A stretch of DNA of 64,000 bases from Daphnia carinata (GCF_022539665.2 NC_081338.1:5754446-5818445), one strand, 5' to 3'. Shown: positions 1-14,529, numbered from the stretch's first letter. Translations and numbers: made by a program. The notes: generated by a model not told the origin, from the letters alone.

Positions 1-2222
1 GTTGGAATGCGAGTCAAGGCGATTCTTGGAACAAATGACGGTGGCCTGTGTTTGGTCATGTTTCTGATATTCATCGTTGGAGACTATGGCACTTTCGACG
101 ACTAATTCTTCATTTCGGGTTGCATACTTTTCAACGAGCTGTTGATAGACGGTTGTGATGACGTCAGCAGAATCACGATTCCGAATCATCTCCAAACATA
201 AATCTGCCACAATGGAAGCATTGCGCACTATGTCCGATTTTGGTACGTTAAACTTAAAGGCGTTGGAGCAGATGGAGCGAACGTCGTACTGGACAGCTGT
301 TAGACGCCGATAAAATCGGTTGTCTAATCGAGCTTTTATGGTCGAGAGATCCATGGGTGGATATTTAATGACGAAGACGTATAAAGGGTAACGATCAAGG
401 TCGACTGGAGCAGCGAAATGTTTCGCAGCGGACAGGTTCATAATTTTGCTTATGCCGGCCGAGATGCGATCGCATTCACAGTCACGGTTACCTTCTGGAG
501 GCCAATCTTCGATTTGCGGTTTGTACAAAACGCTGGCATCCTCGGTAGGTACAGTGTTCTTGGTGACGGACTTGGGCCTGCCTCTTGGTTTCTTTTTTAT
601 TTCGTGTAAATCCCACGGGCTCAATCGTTCAACTTCGCCATTTTCCCATCTTCAAAAATGAAAATAACATGCGTAGCGTTAATTTCTACTGTCCGTTTTG
701 GTAAAAGACGATATTTAAAAAAAAATAAATAAAAATTCAACTGACCTGACGCAGTAGCAGAGAAATACTGAATTTGGACAATGGGCGCTAAATGGTTCGC
801 GTTGCTCTATATGGCCTTCGCGCCACGAATCCTTTTTCAGGCAGTGGAATCGCTCACCGGGCTGCCAATTGCGTAGAATAGCTGAATCATAATGTTGCTT
901 TAGAACCAAGAAATCCGGCACTCCGTCGACGTGGTGGTATTTTACGGTAAAAGATGAACCATTTAATATTTCTGACTTTGTTTCTTGTCCCGATCCACTT
1001 CCAAGCAGCTGGAGCTAATAACGCAAGAACCAAATACAATTAAGGGCTATAAACGTTGCATTTAGTTGAACTAACCTTTAAGCAATAGAGTCGATTGGGT
1101 GGCTTTATGTCGAACTTGATGCCAATGATTTTAACCACCTCTTGTTCATTGGCCCAAGGAAGAGAAGAATGAAGATCCAAGAGCTTTTTCTGATTGATGG
1201 CATCGGCGTAAAGTTCGTGGCCTGTTAAACCAGATTCAGAAATGTTTAATTTTTAAAAATGTTTAAACCAGAAATAATGAAATGATTGATTTCATTCGAA
1301 GATGATGATAAGAAAATGTCACACAAACAAACCTTGTCTAAAATAAATAACCTCGTCCCCCATTTGAGGATAGTAAGGGGCTCTGCACGGAACTACCGGA
1401 GTCCTCATATCAGAAGGTCGCAATATCTCCGGAACCGTAAGGTTCAAATCACTATTCACGAGAAAAGAATGAGGAAGCCCTTTCTTAGAATGTTTCGTCG
1501 GGATAGATGCCAAAAGTGCTTCTGAAGTTTCGGCTGTCCAGTCGGAATAATCGGAAGAAAACGAGGACCCACTTGTTTCTGGATCAGATTCTTCATATTC
1601 CGGCAGTCGACCGGACAAGTTATTTTCAAAGTCATACGAATAGATTCTTATTCGTTTTGAACTACCGGCGTCATCTTCTGCAGTGGAACGAGTAGACCTA
1701 CGCCCTACACAAACCACACGTCATGTCATGAGAAATAGAAAATACAACTCAACGCTCTTTTACCAGCGCTTTGTGGTGTTGTAGGTGGAGGAGATTTCGT
1801 CGGAATATTATGATATCTCGGAGATGATTGCGAAATGTAGTCGAACGTTGACACTGTTTTGAGGACAAGAATAAAGTTTCTACATAGCTACAACTTGCAA
1901 TCACTCAGACTATTTTCTTTTAACATTATTTACCAGGGAATATTCTTGGAATTGCACCTTCTCTTAATTTCCATTGCATTGGGTGGCACTGGTAAAAATC
2001 TTTTTTGCCGTTGATGATAACCGTTTTCCCTTTTATAATATCTTGATCGTGGAAGTGCAGAGCACACACCCTGTGTGTTTGTTTCAACTGGCCTTTCCTC
2101 GGTATGATATTTTCCCATTTCTTCCTCTGCTGATAATCTTTAGGAACCCAGAACAGTGTATGTTTTACTGGACTGCCTTTTTGTCCATTGCTGCAGTTGG
2201 GGATACAGCACTCATTGGTCAT
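1..2222 (-). CDS. THAP zinc finger fused to BRWD/PHIP-like central region and bromodomain (3' part outside window)
   Basis: Six minus-strand exons join with matching phases: 2222-1934, 1853-1764, 1704-1333, 1221-1076, 1014-746, 649-1 (open at the window edge). The first exon, from ATG 2222, encodes a THAP (C2CH) DNA-binding domain: Cys5/Cys10, the invariant Trp in KKWENI, Cys and His in VCALHF, and the closing AIPRIF motif. The next exons carry an acidic Ser-rich stretch with SDYSDWTA, then PQMGDEVIYFRQGHE, then a region ending in CYCVRWENGEVERLSPWD, all characteristic of BRWD1/BRWD3/PHIP proteins. The last exon encodes their first bromodomain (APVDLDRYPLY, NRFYRRL). Family members recognise modified histones and act in the nucleus; THAP domains bind DNA. 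The WD40 repeats that normally precede this region are absent here. The BRWD assignment is firm. The join to the THAP exon rests on splice-site phase only; the THAP exon could instead belong to a separate or alternative transcript. Confidence 0.75.
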
Positions 2223-2610
2223 GTTTACCTTATGGTACAAAAATATACATGTAATCTCAGTCCACAATGCAATCCAACAGTCTACATTCGACAGAATTGG
2301 GCTACACGATGTACGAGGCAAAATTTAAACTGTATTTGTTCGAAAAAGCAAATTTCCTTCATCATTGGCACACAAAGTTTAAGGATATAGCAGCTAATGC
2401 GATTACCTGGAAAGGTGGTGTCTAATTTCTAATATAGGTTATCATTAGATCTACACTTCCAGAATTTACACTAATCACAGCGCATTTTGAACAATGTACA
2501 CGTGTCATTTTTGTCCTACTCTATTTACAAGAAATGAAATACACCGCGCAAACCATCTGGCGATAACGATGGGAGTACTTAATCGCCATCTAACGATAGA
2601 TTTAACAACC

Positions 2611-3340
2611 TTGTTTTTCTGTAATTTTTTACATTTCAAATGCCAAACGCCATCTATGATCGCAAACAATTAGTCTAAAAACTAGCGCGCCAGTGGTAGC
2701 AAAATTCAGCACAAATATTAGTGTATTTAAAAAAAGAATGACTTAATGAAAAAAAAAGGACAATATTCCCGAAAGCAGCATTCAATATTGAGTATATGCT
2801 GTGAAATTCAATCAATTCCAATGAGTGTCATTTTTTGACAGTTTTTGAGGCAAAATTCCCACGGTATTTGCGCCATCGCGTACTGGCTCGCTAGTTCCTA
2901 CCGGCATCTGCGCTATGCAACACAGATATTCGATATATTTCAAAAACCGTTGGTTTAGTGACCAAAATAACAATTTTCCCGGCATCAGCATTTAATGCGG
3001 AGTATATCCTGTGAAATTCAATCAATTCCAATGAGTGTCATTTTTTGAAGATTTTGGAGGCAAAATTCCCACGGTATTGGCGCCATCGCCTACTGGCGCG
3101 CTTGTACGTTCCGGCATTTGCGCTATGAAACACAAATATTCGGTATATTTCAAAAAGCGTTGATTTAGGGATCAAAATAACAATTTTTCCGGCATCAGTA
3201 TTTAATATTGAGTATATACTATGAAATTCAATCAATTTCAATGAGTGTAATTTTTGAGGCAAGATTCGTTTTTTTTCAACCATAGATGGCGTTTGATGTT
3301 CAAAATTAGAAAAAAATTACAAAAAGACAAGAAAAACAAA
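2611..3340. repeat. Inverted-arm element containing ~210-bp tandem repeats
   Basis: Left arm 2611-2658 (ending cgccatctatg) and right arm 3281-3340 (starting catagatggcg) are imperfect reverse complements. Between them a unit of about 210 bp starts at 2761, 2971 and 3181, each beginning with a caatnttcccg-like sequence followed by gaaattcaatcaattcc. There are two full copies and one partial copy. There is no coding capacity. The structure fits a non-autonomous DNA transposon with internal minisatellite. No target-site duplication was established. Confidence 0.75.
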
Positions 3341-4169
3341 ACAAAAAAAAAAACATGCTGCTTTATCCCTAGTTACTGGCAATTTAAAAAACGTTAGACA
3401 AGAGCCAAACCTATAAGTTGGACGTAACGCAAGAACCTGGTGAGCCAGCTAAACCAGTTGAGCAGATGAGCTTTTAAGAATGGCAGCATAAATATTAAAA
3501 TAGTATACGTAACGCATTACCGTTAAACACTTTAAATACCGTGAGATTATCATTTTCAGGCAGCAGTGCATCGTTGCGTTTCTTTTCTTAAAAATTCATG
3601 GCACTAAAAGAAAATAGCGTACATAAAGCTCAGTGTTTCAAACCTGAGCTGCTGCTGCTACTCACTTCCAAGTTATACAGTTGCGCTGTTGGATCGTTTC
3701 TTTTTTGTTTAGGCTTTTTTTTTTTTTTTTTTTTTTTTAACTGCGGGAAATAAGCTTGGCCATAAAAATAAAAACGAGCCCGAAAAAGACTGCGAAGAAA
3801 AGAAACGAACGTGAGGTGTGTACAAGCGGCAACTGGTAGACAAAAGAAGGCGAAACGAATAGTCGTGTAATAAATGAAAGAAAAACCTGTCATTAAACAA
3901 AAAAAGGAAGAAAAAACCAGTAAACACGGAGACTTTTCCAGAGTGATGTATTGCGCTTCGAGCGGAGGTCACGTGCGTGTAAATGACTTTGTGTGCGTCC
4001 CATCATCAGCCAGAAGCGATTGTTCCCGCTGCTCTTTTACCCTGACGGGATCTCTCCATCTCGAACATGCTCGAACGTTGCGCGCACATTTGTCATGCGT
4101 TGGTCAATCACTTTCGCCATTGACAGTGAAACATAGACGAGCTGGCTTCTCTTATTTCATTACTGGCCA

Positions 4170-4217
<48 letters not shown>

Positions 4218-5878
4218 TGGGTCGTGGACGTAGCGGCAACAAGCAACAGGCACTTGAACCGGTGCAACTCTTCCTGAAAAACAAAACATTTCATCTATAT
4301 GCGTGCACAATATACACATATAGATTCTTCTTAAAAAAAAAAAAAAATGCGTAAACGGCGGATGGATGATAAGAGCTGGCAACATGAAGGCGGCAAGGAA
4401 GAAGCCACTCATATATACAAAAGCCTATACAGTCGTCAAAGAGAGAGAGGGTCATATAATACGAGGTTTTAATGGCGAGCGGCTTCGTTTGAATAAACGC
4501 GCGCGCTTAGCACAGCACACACAACGGCTATAAATATATATACATGTATATATACTGTACGCATATATATGTGTTTGGGAGGGGGTTGGGGTTCGTCTGT
4601 GTAATAAATTTTCTTTTATCTGGCCCCGCAAATTCACACTGGCCAAAAGGACGCGCGTTGCCTCTCTTTTTTCTGTCTTTTTTTTTTTTTTTTTTTCTAG
4701 GAAATTGTTGAGAAAGACATTGGAGGAAAAATGTGTGACACACAGCTGCTAAAAAGACCTGATTTTTGTTTTTTTCTTTCCTAAATTTTTCCTTAAAGGA
4801 AGCTTTCTGAATAGGAAAATGGGTGTATAAACATTCGGCGTGCGCGACACAACAAAAGAAATAAAAAAAAGCTGTTTCTTTTCTTTTTTTTTGAAAAGGA
4901 ATGATTGGAATGGAAGAAGCGACCTTGTAAAAAGGTGCGACATTTTTGGTTTTTTTCCGTATCAAAATCGTTGCATTTGGCCGTCATCGTTTCAGGCGAA
5001 ATTGACGCTCACGAGGTAAATAGGTGAGCATTTATTCTTTGCGTGCGCGTTTAACGAACAAGAAATAAATGGAACGACATTTTCTTCGTCCGTTTTGAAA
5101 GGACACACGAAAGCCAAATCGAAAGAAGGGGGGCCAAAAAAAAAAAAAATGAGGAGAAAGATGGATGAGCCTCTTGTCTGTGCGGAGGAGGAAGGCGGCG
5201 GCCAAAATGGTGGCGCTCCTTCGCCCCACGGAGCCAATAATATGAAGATGTAACAAATGGCCTATACTGGGGTTCTGGTGCCCTGTTGGCTGCTGTTGTT
5301 GTATATTATCTCAGTTGCTGTCTTGTCTGCCTCTCTCTCATTCTATGATAGATATATTAGATATGATGATATAAATATATCTCGACGCCGTCCTCTTCTA
5401 TAGACATACATCTAGCAGCGGATGGGCGGGGAGGGGGGGGGGGACTGTATTTATAGAGAAGGACCGAGAGAGACCGGGAGAGGGGATAAAAAAAAGAGAG
5501 GCAAGATAATAACAGAAGGCGGGCGAAGAAGCGGCTGAAGAAGCGGCGAAAAAAATAAAAAAAAAGCGGCAAGAGCCAAAAAGAATGCGTTCTTCGTCTC
5601 TGCACCAGACAGACACAAAGTCGTAAATCTGGCTCATTAAAAAACCAGCTGCCATCGATATAATGTATATTTATATAATCAGGTTCCTTCTTCTTCTTCT
5701 TTTCCCTTTTTTTTTTTGTGTGTGTGTGTGTGTGTGTGCCCCCATTCGATAGATAGATAGATAGAGAGAGAGAGAGACATTATACACTGAACAAGAGGAA
5801 GAAGGTTATATTTCTCAATAACAACAACAGCAGGAGGGGGGCTAAGGATAAAAGTCATGGTAGTTTGTGTCCTGTGTC

Positions 5879-5918
<40 letters not shown>

Positions 5919-8900
5919 CGTGTTCGATAGGCGGCAACGACACACAACATCATAACTTTCAATCCAGACAATTGATCGATGAAGACGTCCGCACACAACT
6001 GCCTCCTTTTAGTTTTAAATTCCATTTCCCAGAGTCAATTGATGTCATAGACACGACCAGAGGAATTCTATCATCGTTTTTATCGCCTCGTTTGGATTTT
6101 CGCAGACGTTTTCGTCTCTATCTTTGGCTTCGTTCAGAAACGAGCACTCGAAGTTAGCGTTATGGTAAGGTTCCAACATCAATCACGGGGGCTCTCTACA
6201 TGCACGGAAGCAAATAGTTTTAGTATGGGGAATGAAAATGGCCTTCTCCCCCGGTAGACCCAACATCAAATAGATGGAGAAGAAAAGAAAAAACAGGGAA
6301 AACACCCATTTATCGAGTGTGTTGGCCTACCCCCCAAAAAGGAACAACTGGAACAGCAAAAAAAAAAAAAAAAACAACAAAAAAAACAAGATGGATGATG
6401 TCAAGTTGAATGGTTGTTTGCTTCTATTGTTGACAAGTCAACAGCAATGTGTTTTTACCAGAGGAAAGACGGAGAAGAAGAAGAAGAAAATGATGCAGCA
6501 GGTGAGGGAATGACTGTGGAAAACGGCTGGGGGTCGTCCTGTTTTACACATTCAAGTGACTAGACGTTTAGAAAAGAAAAGAAAAAAAAAAAAAAAAGAA
6601 AAGAAAAGGGGGGGGGGGCGAAGGCCACAGAGTAAAGCAAATGATGCTTGAGAAATCGATTGAGCTTGTTGGCGGTAGAGCGGAGAAAATGATCAATGAC
6701 CGAGTAAAGGTCATTTCATTATAAATAGGAAAAAAAAAGAAAATGGAAAACCTTTTTCTTTTTTTTTTTCCAGTCAAGTAGATGCTGTACACGGGGCAGC
6801 AGAACCCATTCAAAATAGGAAAAAGAAAAAAAAAAAGGGAAGTTTTCAACATTTTGATTTATGATATGGTTCAGCGATAAAAACAAGAAAATAAGGAGAG
6901 AGAGAGAGAGAGAGAGAGGGGGGGAGAGAGAAGGAGCACGCAGGGTGGTGTCGGCTCAACCAAGAAAAAGATAAATGGCTTTCCTTCTATTATATATGCC
7001 ACATGTACAACTACTACTACGACTACTACTACTAGACTATACGAGCAGCAGCAGCAGCAGCACTCGGCTCTACTCGTTTTTTCTTTACAAGAGAAACAAA
7101 AAATGAGCTGCGCTCTGTTATATGAAAGGAAACCGCCGCCACATAGCAACTGACACGTCTCTTTCTTTCTTTTTTTTATTCTTTGGCCCCCTCTTCTCTC
7201 TCAGTTGTTATAAATGGGCCATAATTCAGCCAAGGGCTTTAACTTGCTCACATATATATAAGCAGACACGCAGATAGAAGAGGCAGCGCGCAGAAAAGCC
7301 TCGCAAAATGATAAACCATTCTTTATGGCCATCCATTTATAGACGCCGGATAGACGGCCGGATAGACGACACGGCGTATATAGCGCCCACACAAACACAG
7401 CCAGCAATCCATCCTCATGTCTCTCTCTCTCTCTCTCTCTCTCTCTACGTACGTGAATAAAGCCTCGTTATGGTTTATCCTCTGTGCGCCTATTTCATCA
7501 TTTCTAGTTGGGCCCTGCCTTTTTCCTTTTCCTTATTTCCAAGAAATAAATAAAATACGCCAGCTAATGTATCATATTTATCGCAGCCAAGGCGACGGCC
7601 GCCTCTAAACAGCGTTTCAACGTCCATTTCATATTGCTCTATTATTCGCGATGGCATCAATTACATAGCACCTTCTACCTTTACCATTGCTGATTTGCAT
7701 GCCAATAAATCAAAAGCACATAGCGTCTGTTCGGCTTTTTTTGATTCGAATCGGCTTGGCGAGCGCTCGTTCGACATTGGCCATTGTCTACGCGGACGCT
7801 AAACGAACGAAATCATTAATACACGTCGAGTAAACAAGAAGCTGGCACACGTCGAAAAGCAAAAACGAAACGTACTCTAGCCACCCCCCCCAAAAAAAAA
7901 AAAAAAATTACTTTAAGTGCGTCCAATGTTTTCTTTTCCCCGACGAAACAGTTGGACTTGATTTACGCTGGCCATTTGGCTGGCAGCGGCGGGACAGCAA
8001 CAGACGAATGGCTTTGAATACATTTGTGAAGGAAATTTGAAATTGAAATGAAAGCGAAACGAGAAAATGCAGCGCACGCGGGCCATCATCAACGAGGGGC
8101 AAAAAAAAAGAAAAAAAAACTAAAAGGAAATGATAACAAGTCGTCGTGACGTACATGTCGGCACCGTTGGGGACTTGAACAATCCGACTGTTATTCCCGT
8201 TTTCTTTTTTTTTTGGGGGGGGGGGTTTTCGTTATCCTTTTTGGCTGGACACGACAACAACAGCAGCAGTAAAAAAAAAAAAAAAAAAAAAAAAAAACGG
8301 AGGGAAAAGAAGATAAATGTCGTGTGATTGAAAGACATATGGCCGGCTGTCAGGTGCTGCTGCTGTATATTAAAGCGCGCGGCTTTCTGTACAAGTAGAG
8401 AGAAAGACAGGGCACGAATGCTGGACCTGCCCTCCATTATTCTCCTGTCCGGACGCTGCCCGCTCGCTTGCTCCTTTGTTTTTTTTCATTCCTTGTCCAG
8501 TCAGCAAAAGAAGGAGGGAAATCTCTCAACCAGATTTTATTTTTTTTTTGTTCTCTCTGTCTCTCTCTCTCTCTCTTCTCTTGTAAGAATAATAATAATA
8601 ATAAAAAGAAAAGACACGTGACTTGACAGCGGCTACCGCGCAAACCGGTATGCCATTAAAACCAGATGGAATATAAAGAATAAAAAAAAAAAAAAAAAAA
8701 AAGGAAAAAACTTGTTGCTGGAACTCTGTTTGCGGCCATGCTCTGTCCTATTTGATTGCGACAACTGACACGCTGCTCCAAAACTTGAATTTGGAGGGGA
8801 ATTTTTAAATTATTGACTGATCAGTGATTGGTGTTGTTGTTGTTGTTATTTGATCAGAGTGGCGATTTTCTTTTTGGAGCAATGAATCGTAAAAGATTCA

Positions 8901-9893
8901 AATGAATGTGATGAAAAAAAAAAAAAAAAGAGAGTCGGGCGCGCTGTCATTTTCAATTCGGGCGAGACGACATTGTGTTGGCAGGTGATTTATCAGGATG
9001 CCATTCCGGCTCTGCTACGCGTTCTCCATCTTTAATTTTTTCTTTTTTTTGGGGGGGGGGGAGGCATATCATTGTCTTTCATTTCTGTGTGTGACTGTGG
9101 GTGGTTGATTGCGTCTCTCCTATCTCTTTTTTTTTTTTCCCTTTTTTGTCTCTCTTCTCAAATGAAAAAAAAAAAAAAAAAGAAGGGGGAAATCGAGTCC
9201 GTCTCTTGTAAGGCGACGGGCTGGCCAAACGACGTCTACGTGAATTGAATCGTCAAATAACAAAGTAGATCATTAAAAAAAGAACCAAAAAGAAAGAAAA
9301 AGGCAATGAATTGATGTCGTGACGTACAAGGGCAATAAAAGAGAAGACACGCGGTAGGCGATCAAGTGCCTATTGAATTTCAAAACTATTTTCTTTAGAA
9401 GGAAAAAAACCAAAACAAAAAAAATCTTATTCTTTCTCTGTGCGCGCTCTATTAAGAAGGCCAAAAGCGGATCTCGAAAAGACGTCGGTTTCGAAACAGA
9501 AAATCAAAAAAAAAAAAAAAAAAAAAAAAAAGGGAAAGTACTAAACTTGTATAGTAGAAGCAAGAGAAGGAGAGAGAGAGCTGCCACACATAACGGCGAG
9601 AAACATGATGGATGACGTACACATTTCTGCTGCTGGAACACGGCCGCTTTGATGATGATGTATACACGCTCTCTTTTTATATTCTCTCTGTCTCTCTGTC
9701 TTTTTTCTATACGAAGCAGCAGGCCAATCGGTTATTGCCGTCTCGCCTGTTTTGCTCCTGCTAGAGTGATGGATTGCTTTTCATGTATACGTACGTGTGT
9801 GTGTGTTGTCGGTCGGCTTTTGGCCGTGCACGGAAAGGGGGAGTTGGGGAGAGCCAGGAGACGTAGAGAAAGAGCTATATAGCAATCAACGTT

Positions 9894-9995
<102 letters not shown>

Positions 9996-12900
9996 AATGG
10001 ATGATTGAAAATCATCACCATTAGAAGCGGGGAAATGGGCGGGACACGAAACATTGGCTACGCTCCTCTCGTGGTAACACGGCAGCAGCAGCAGCAGCAC
10101 CGTATCCGTGTAACCTACAATAATCATTGGTAATCATAGTACTAGCGCACTTGTGTGTGTGTGTGTGTGCGCACCAGGTATACATGTAAATAAATATATA
10201 CATCTATAGACAAGCAGCTTTTGCTTCTTTTCCTTGTCCATAAATATAGAGTGTGCAAGAGCGGGAGCAGCTCAAACCACCGATATGCAACCGGCATCTC
10301 GCTATGTAATCATTTTAATCATAATCTACAAGCACAATGTCCCGGACGAACCGTCGGCCGCAATTCCAAATAGATCAGCGTATTGTTCGACCAATCATTT
10401 CACATTTTCACATGTGAGACGGTCTACTGCGTTCGCATGGACAAGTGGAGGCCGATCTGAATGATAAATGAAGGCGACGGGTCGTCTCCCAATCCATTCC
10501 AAACGCCATCGTTGCGCAACACAAAACAAAACAAGACAAGCATTTAAAAAAAAACAAACAAACAAACAAAAAAACAAGTGAATGAAATATTAAATGATTT
10601 ATAATAAACAGACTGATCCCAACATCTATTTTTTCTTAAAAGGTTAGGTTGGATAATCATCAATGGGGCTAAAATAACTCACGTCCGTATTACATAAAAA
10701 GAAAGGATGCTGTCTTCTTCCCAAAACACCAACAATCCCTAAACATCATATTTGATTGCCGATTGCAACCGCTGTTCATTGGAGCAAACAAAAACAAAAG
10801 GAAAACAACTTGGAAATGAGGGCCCATTTTTTTACTGGAACAAGTGGAGTTTGAACGGCTCTGATTTAAGAGAGCGCAACGTGACAGACGATTGTTATTA
10901 CAGACTAGGTAGGTGTGTAGAGGCGAGCAGCGAATAGACACGCCAGGCCCGTAATAGCGTTATGCTACATGGTTAAACAAACAGAGTAAAGGTTGACGTC
11001 TATAAGGCAGCAGCAATGATAATAATGACGCGGCTCTATGTGTGTGTGTGTGTGTGTGTGTGCGACTTTTGAAATGGGACGACAGACACGCAAAGTCTAT
11101 AAATTTCTACGCCAGCGACACTAACTGCAATTGCTTTTTTTTTCTTTTCGTTTTGTTTTTCTTCTATGAAAAAAACAGGGGAAAAAAAAAAAAAAAAAAA
11201 TCCATTACAATTTAATGGCGTTTATAATGAAAGGGAGATGTATGATTCAGCTGAGGTAGGCAGTTGATCACCACACGAGTCTCGGAAATTGGTTTAAATT
11301 CGAAACGCGCTTCGCACCAGTGTCGAAATGTTCATTTTCCCATTTCATTTTTCTTTCTTTCTTTCTTGTTTTCTGAAATAAAAATGGGGAAGAGACACAC
11401 ACATACACAAAATGAGGGGGAGGTATAAATAATGGCTGATGAAAAGAACAGGTTTTTTTTTTTTTTTCTTTCACGTACTGGGTGCTGGTGCGCTGCAACG
11501 TGTCGTTCCAGCGCACAACAACATAAAGAATGTCTTTTGCCTTTGCATGTCGATGATCTTCTCGGGCGGGCTTGTAGTACGCGGCCAAGTCTGCCGTGCG
11601 GTTTCCCTATCTATTAGACTAGCGCTGAAAAATATATGGAAAAGACGACGACAATGTAATAGCAATGGCCGACTATGTGTCGAACGAACGGTAAAGAGGC
11701 AACGTGTGATGACGCCGGTGGATAGGCGTCGCCTACAGTCAGTCACCACACCATTGACGACGCCATTCGACGTGGTCGGAAATGCCGGCGCGCTGGCAAT
11801 CGCCACATGCGTCAATGTGGGACGCCCAGGATCGAATACATTGTGTTGTGACACGCAGTTGTAGGTGTGCCATTTTTTTTTTTTTCATTTGATTGCTCAT
11901 TTTTATTTTGTTAAAAGACGTCCGCATCCACACATCATTTGGAAAAAGGTTCTATATATTAACCGGGAAAACAAAAAAAAAAAAAAACGATCAGCTGTGC
12001 AACAAGGTGAGAAACCCAACACAAAAAAAAAAAAAAAAAGAAGAACCAAACAAAGAAGAAGAAGATGGCCGTTGGCGATTTGGGGCTTTACCAGAAAGCC
12101 ATCATCTCGTTTCTTCGACTCCATTATTGGCCCTTCTCTCCCTAATTAGCGGCAGCTTAATCATCGGGTCTGTGTGAGTTGTTTTTTTGTTGTTGTTTTG
12201 TTTCAACGCAAAAGATCCGACAACCTTAAAAAAATAAGAGGAAAAAAAAAAAAAGGCCACAGCTCTCTGCACACTAATGGCACACACACACACAACGGGG
12301 CAGAGAGAAAGAGAGAAGAATGAACGATCCATCAACTACACAGACACATAACCATAGCTGCCGTTCACCTGGTGATGTGTTTGTGGTGATCACAGGTTGT
12401 CAAAAAACAAGAAGTGATGATGCAAGCCGTCCCTCTTTTTTCTTTTTTTTTTTTTCCCGAGTTGTTGTTGTTGTTGCCCAGCAAATGATGATGGCCGCCA
12501 GCCATAAACAACCAACGCCATCTAACCCCCCTCCACCGCCCTTTTCCGGCCGTTTATTACACACACACACACACACACACGCGGACCGGATCATCAGCAT
12601 GCGAGAATAAGAAAAAAGAAATAATAAAACAACATAAATATAAGTTAAAAAAGAAAAGAAAAGAAAAAAAAAAAAAAAATTCTTTTCCGTCTAGATTGGT
12701 GGGGAGGAGAATTCGAAAATGGTGATGAGTCTGTTGCTCAAGGCTTTTCGTTTCTTCTTCACATCGTATACGTATTGCTCTGTCTGTACTTTTGGCCCAA
12801 CATCTCACCCCCCCCCCCCCGCCTCCTCCTCACTATCATTACTGTTATGATTATGATTATTATTGTTATGATGACTACTAGTCTTCTGACGATGATTATT

Positions 12901-13121
12901 ATTACAAGGTACACGAAATGCCGTCCGTGACTTTTTTGCTGCCCGATTGGCGCAACAACAAAACCCAACTGGAAACCAAAAAAAGAAAAAATAAAGGCCA
13001 AATCAATAATGCATCAAACGCCATTTTTCATTGGCCATTCAAAAAAAAAAGTTGCAACGTTCAAATGGCTAAAACAGACAACAACAACAACAACAACAAC
13101 AAAGAGTGAAATTCAATCAAT

Positions 13122-13122
<1 letters not shown>

Positions 13123-13161
<39 letters not shown>
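13123..13161. repeat. Poly(A) tract of 39 nt
   Basis: One of the longest of many homopolymer tracts in the 3.6-43 kb block, about 380 bp downstream of the stop codon of the minus-strand noc/elB gene. Exact length may be unreliable from sequencing. Confidence 0.9.
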
Positions 13162-13164
<3 letters not shown>

Positions 13165-13543
13165 GCCTACTTGTGTCGTTCGGGAGTACGAATCGATATG
13201 CCCTTTTTGTTAGACGCAGTGCGGTGGCGTTTATTTTGGATGATATTACAAACAAATAAAACAGGGGCACTTTTTATTCTTCTGTCAAAGCAGAAGGTTT
13301 TTCAACAAAAGAAAGGTGGGCGAGGCTAGGGCCAATACAACACGGAGATTCTATACACGAAAAAAAAAGACAAAAACGCACGTGTAAACTAACAAGACCA
13401 TTTCTATTTATATCGCTGTCTATGTACATTCGGCCAGCCACACCACACACCCCCCACTCTCTCATTTTGATTTCGATACTTTTATTATTGCACGTGTTTC
13501 AAGTCTTGTCCTTTTTTAATAAGAAGAAAAAAGAAAAAAAATT

Positions 13544-13692
13544 CTAAGGCTGCCCTCCTAGTCCAGCTCCTCCTAAAGGTGCTGGACCTAAGCCGGGCAC
13601 GTGTCGCGTTGACGCTTGATTGTTCGTCTGATGGCCAAAGAGAGACAAGTGAGAGTAATAGGGAGCTAGGGCCGGGTTCATGTGAAACAGGT

Positions 13693-13727
<35 letters not shown>

Positions 13728-14529
13728 GATGGAGGAGGAGGCACTGCACCGTAAGGTCCCGCAGATCCGGCCGCAGCCATGGCCGCCATGGCTGCCGCCA
13801 TGCCCGGATGGAAGAGTCCAGACGCCGATGGGTAAGCGCCAGGCTGCGGAGGTGCTACTAACGACGTGGCACTCATCGTCGTCGTCGTCGTCGTCGTCGA
13901 CGGGTTGGCTTTGCCGTACGGATGGTAACGGGCGGCTGACAACGGGCTGAGCGGCGGAGTGGGATAGGCTGCGCGCATCATCGACGACGGATGAGCGAAT
14001 CCAGTGGCCGACGAGGTTGAAAGCGATTCGGACGGCGGTGCAGTAGCAGCGCCAGCGCTGGATAAATTGGTGTGCGTGCGCAAATGTTGGAGGAGATCGT
14101 CGGAAGAGGCGAACCTTTTGCCGCAATAATTATCGGCCACAATCCAATTGCAAATGTAGGGCCGGTTGTTGTTGCTGCTGCTGCTGCTGCTGCTGTTGTT
14201 GTTGTTTTGATGAGGCGAAGAGGGAGGCGGTTGGCCATTGGCCGATCCGGGACTCGATGCCCCTGGAGCCGATAGCATTTGCAGGTGATGTGCGGCGATC
14301 GGCACTTTGATGTGGTCACACGGGACGGACAAAGCGCATCCGACTGTGCACACCATGTGAATTTGGCCAGCAGCAGAAGACGATGCGGCGACACCGCTAG
14401 CCGGGCATCCGGTGCAATAGGGATCTCGACACGCCGCATCTGCATTGCTATTGGTCGGTTTGGATTGAACTAGTCCAGCAGCTGAAGAAGAAGAAGAAGA
14501 TGGCAATCGAGTTGGTGGAGGTGGAGGTG

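Noticed and set aside
1974-2390. 138-codon plus-strand frame opposite the THAP exon
   Set aside because: It is the antisense of the THAP exon and has no recognisable motif.
13485-14126. 213-codon minus-strand frame overlapping noc/elB paralogue 1, and large plus-strand frames inside both noc/elB genes (for example 31811-32533)
   Set aside because: They are shadows created by GC-rich triplet repeats coding for Ala/Ser/Gln/His in the true frame. They have no family motifs and no independent start context.
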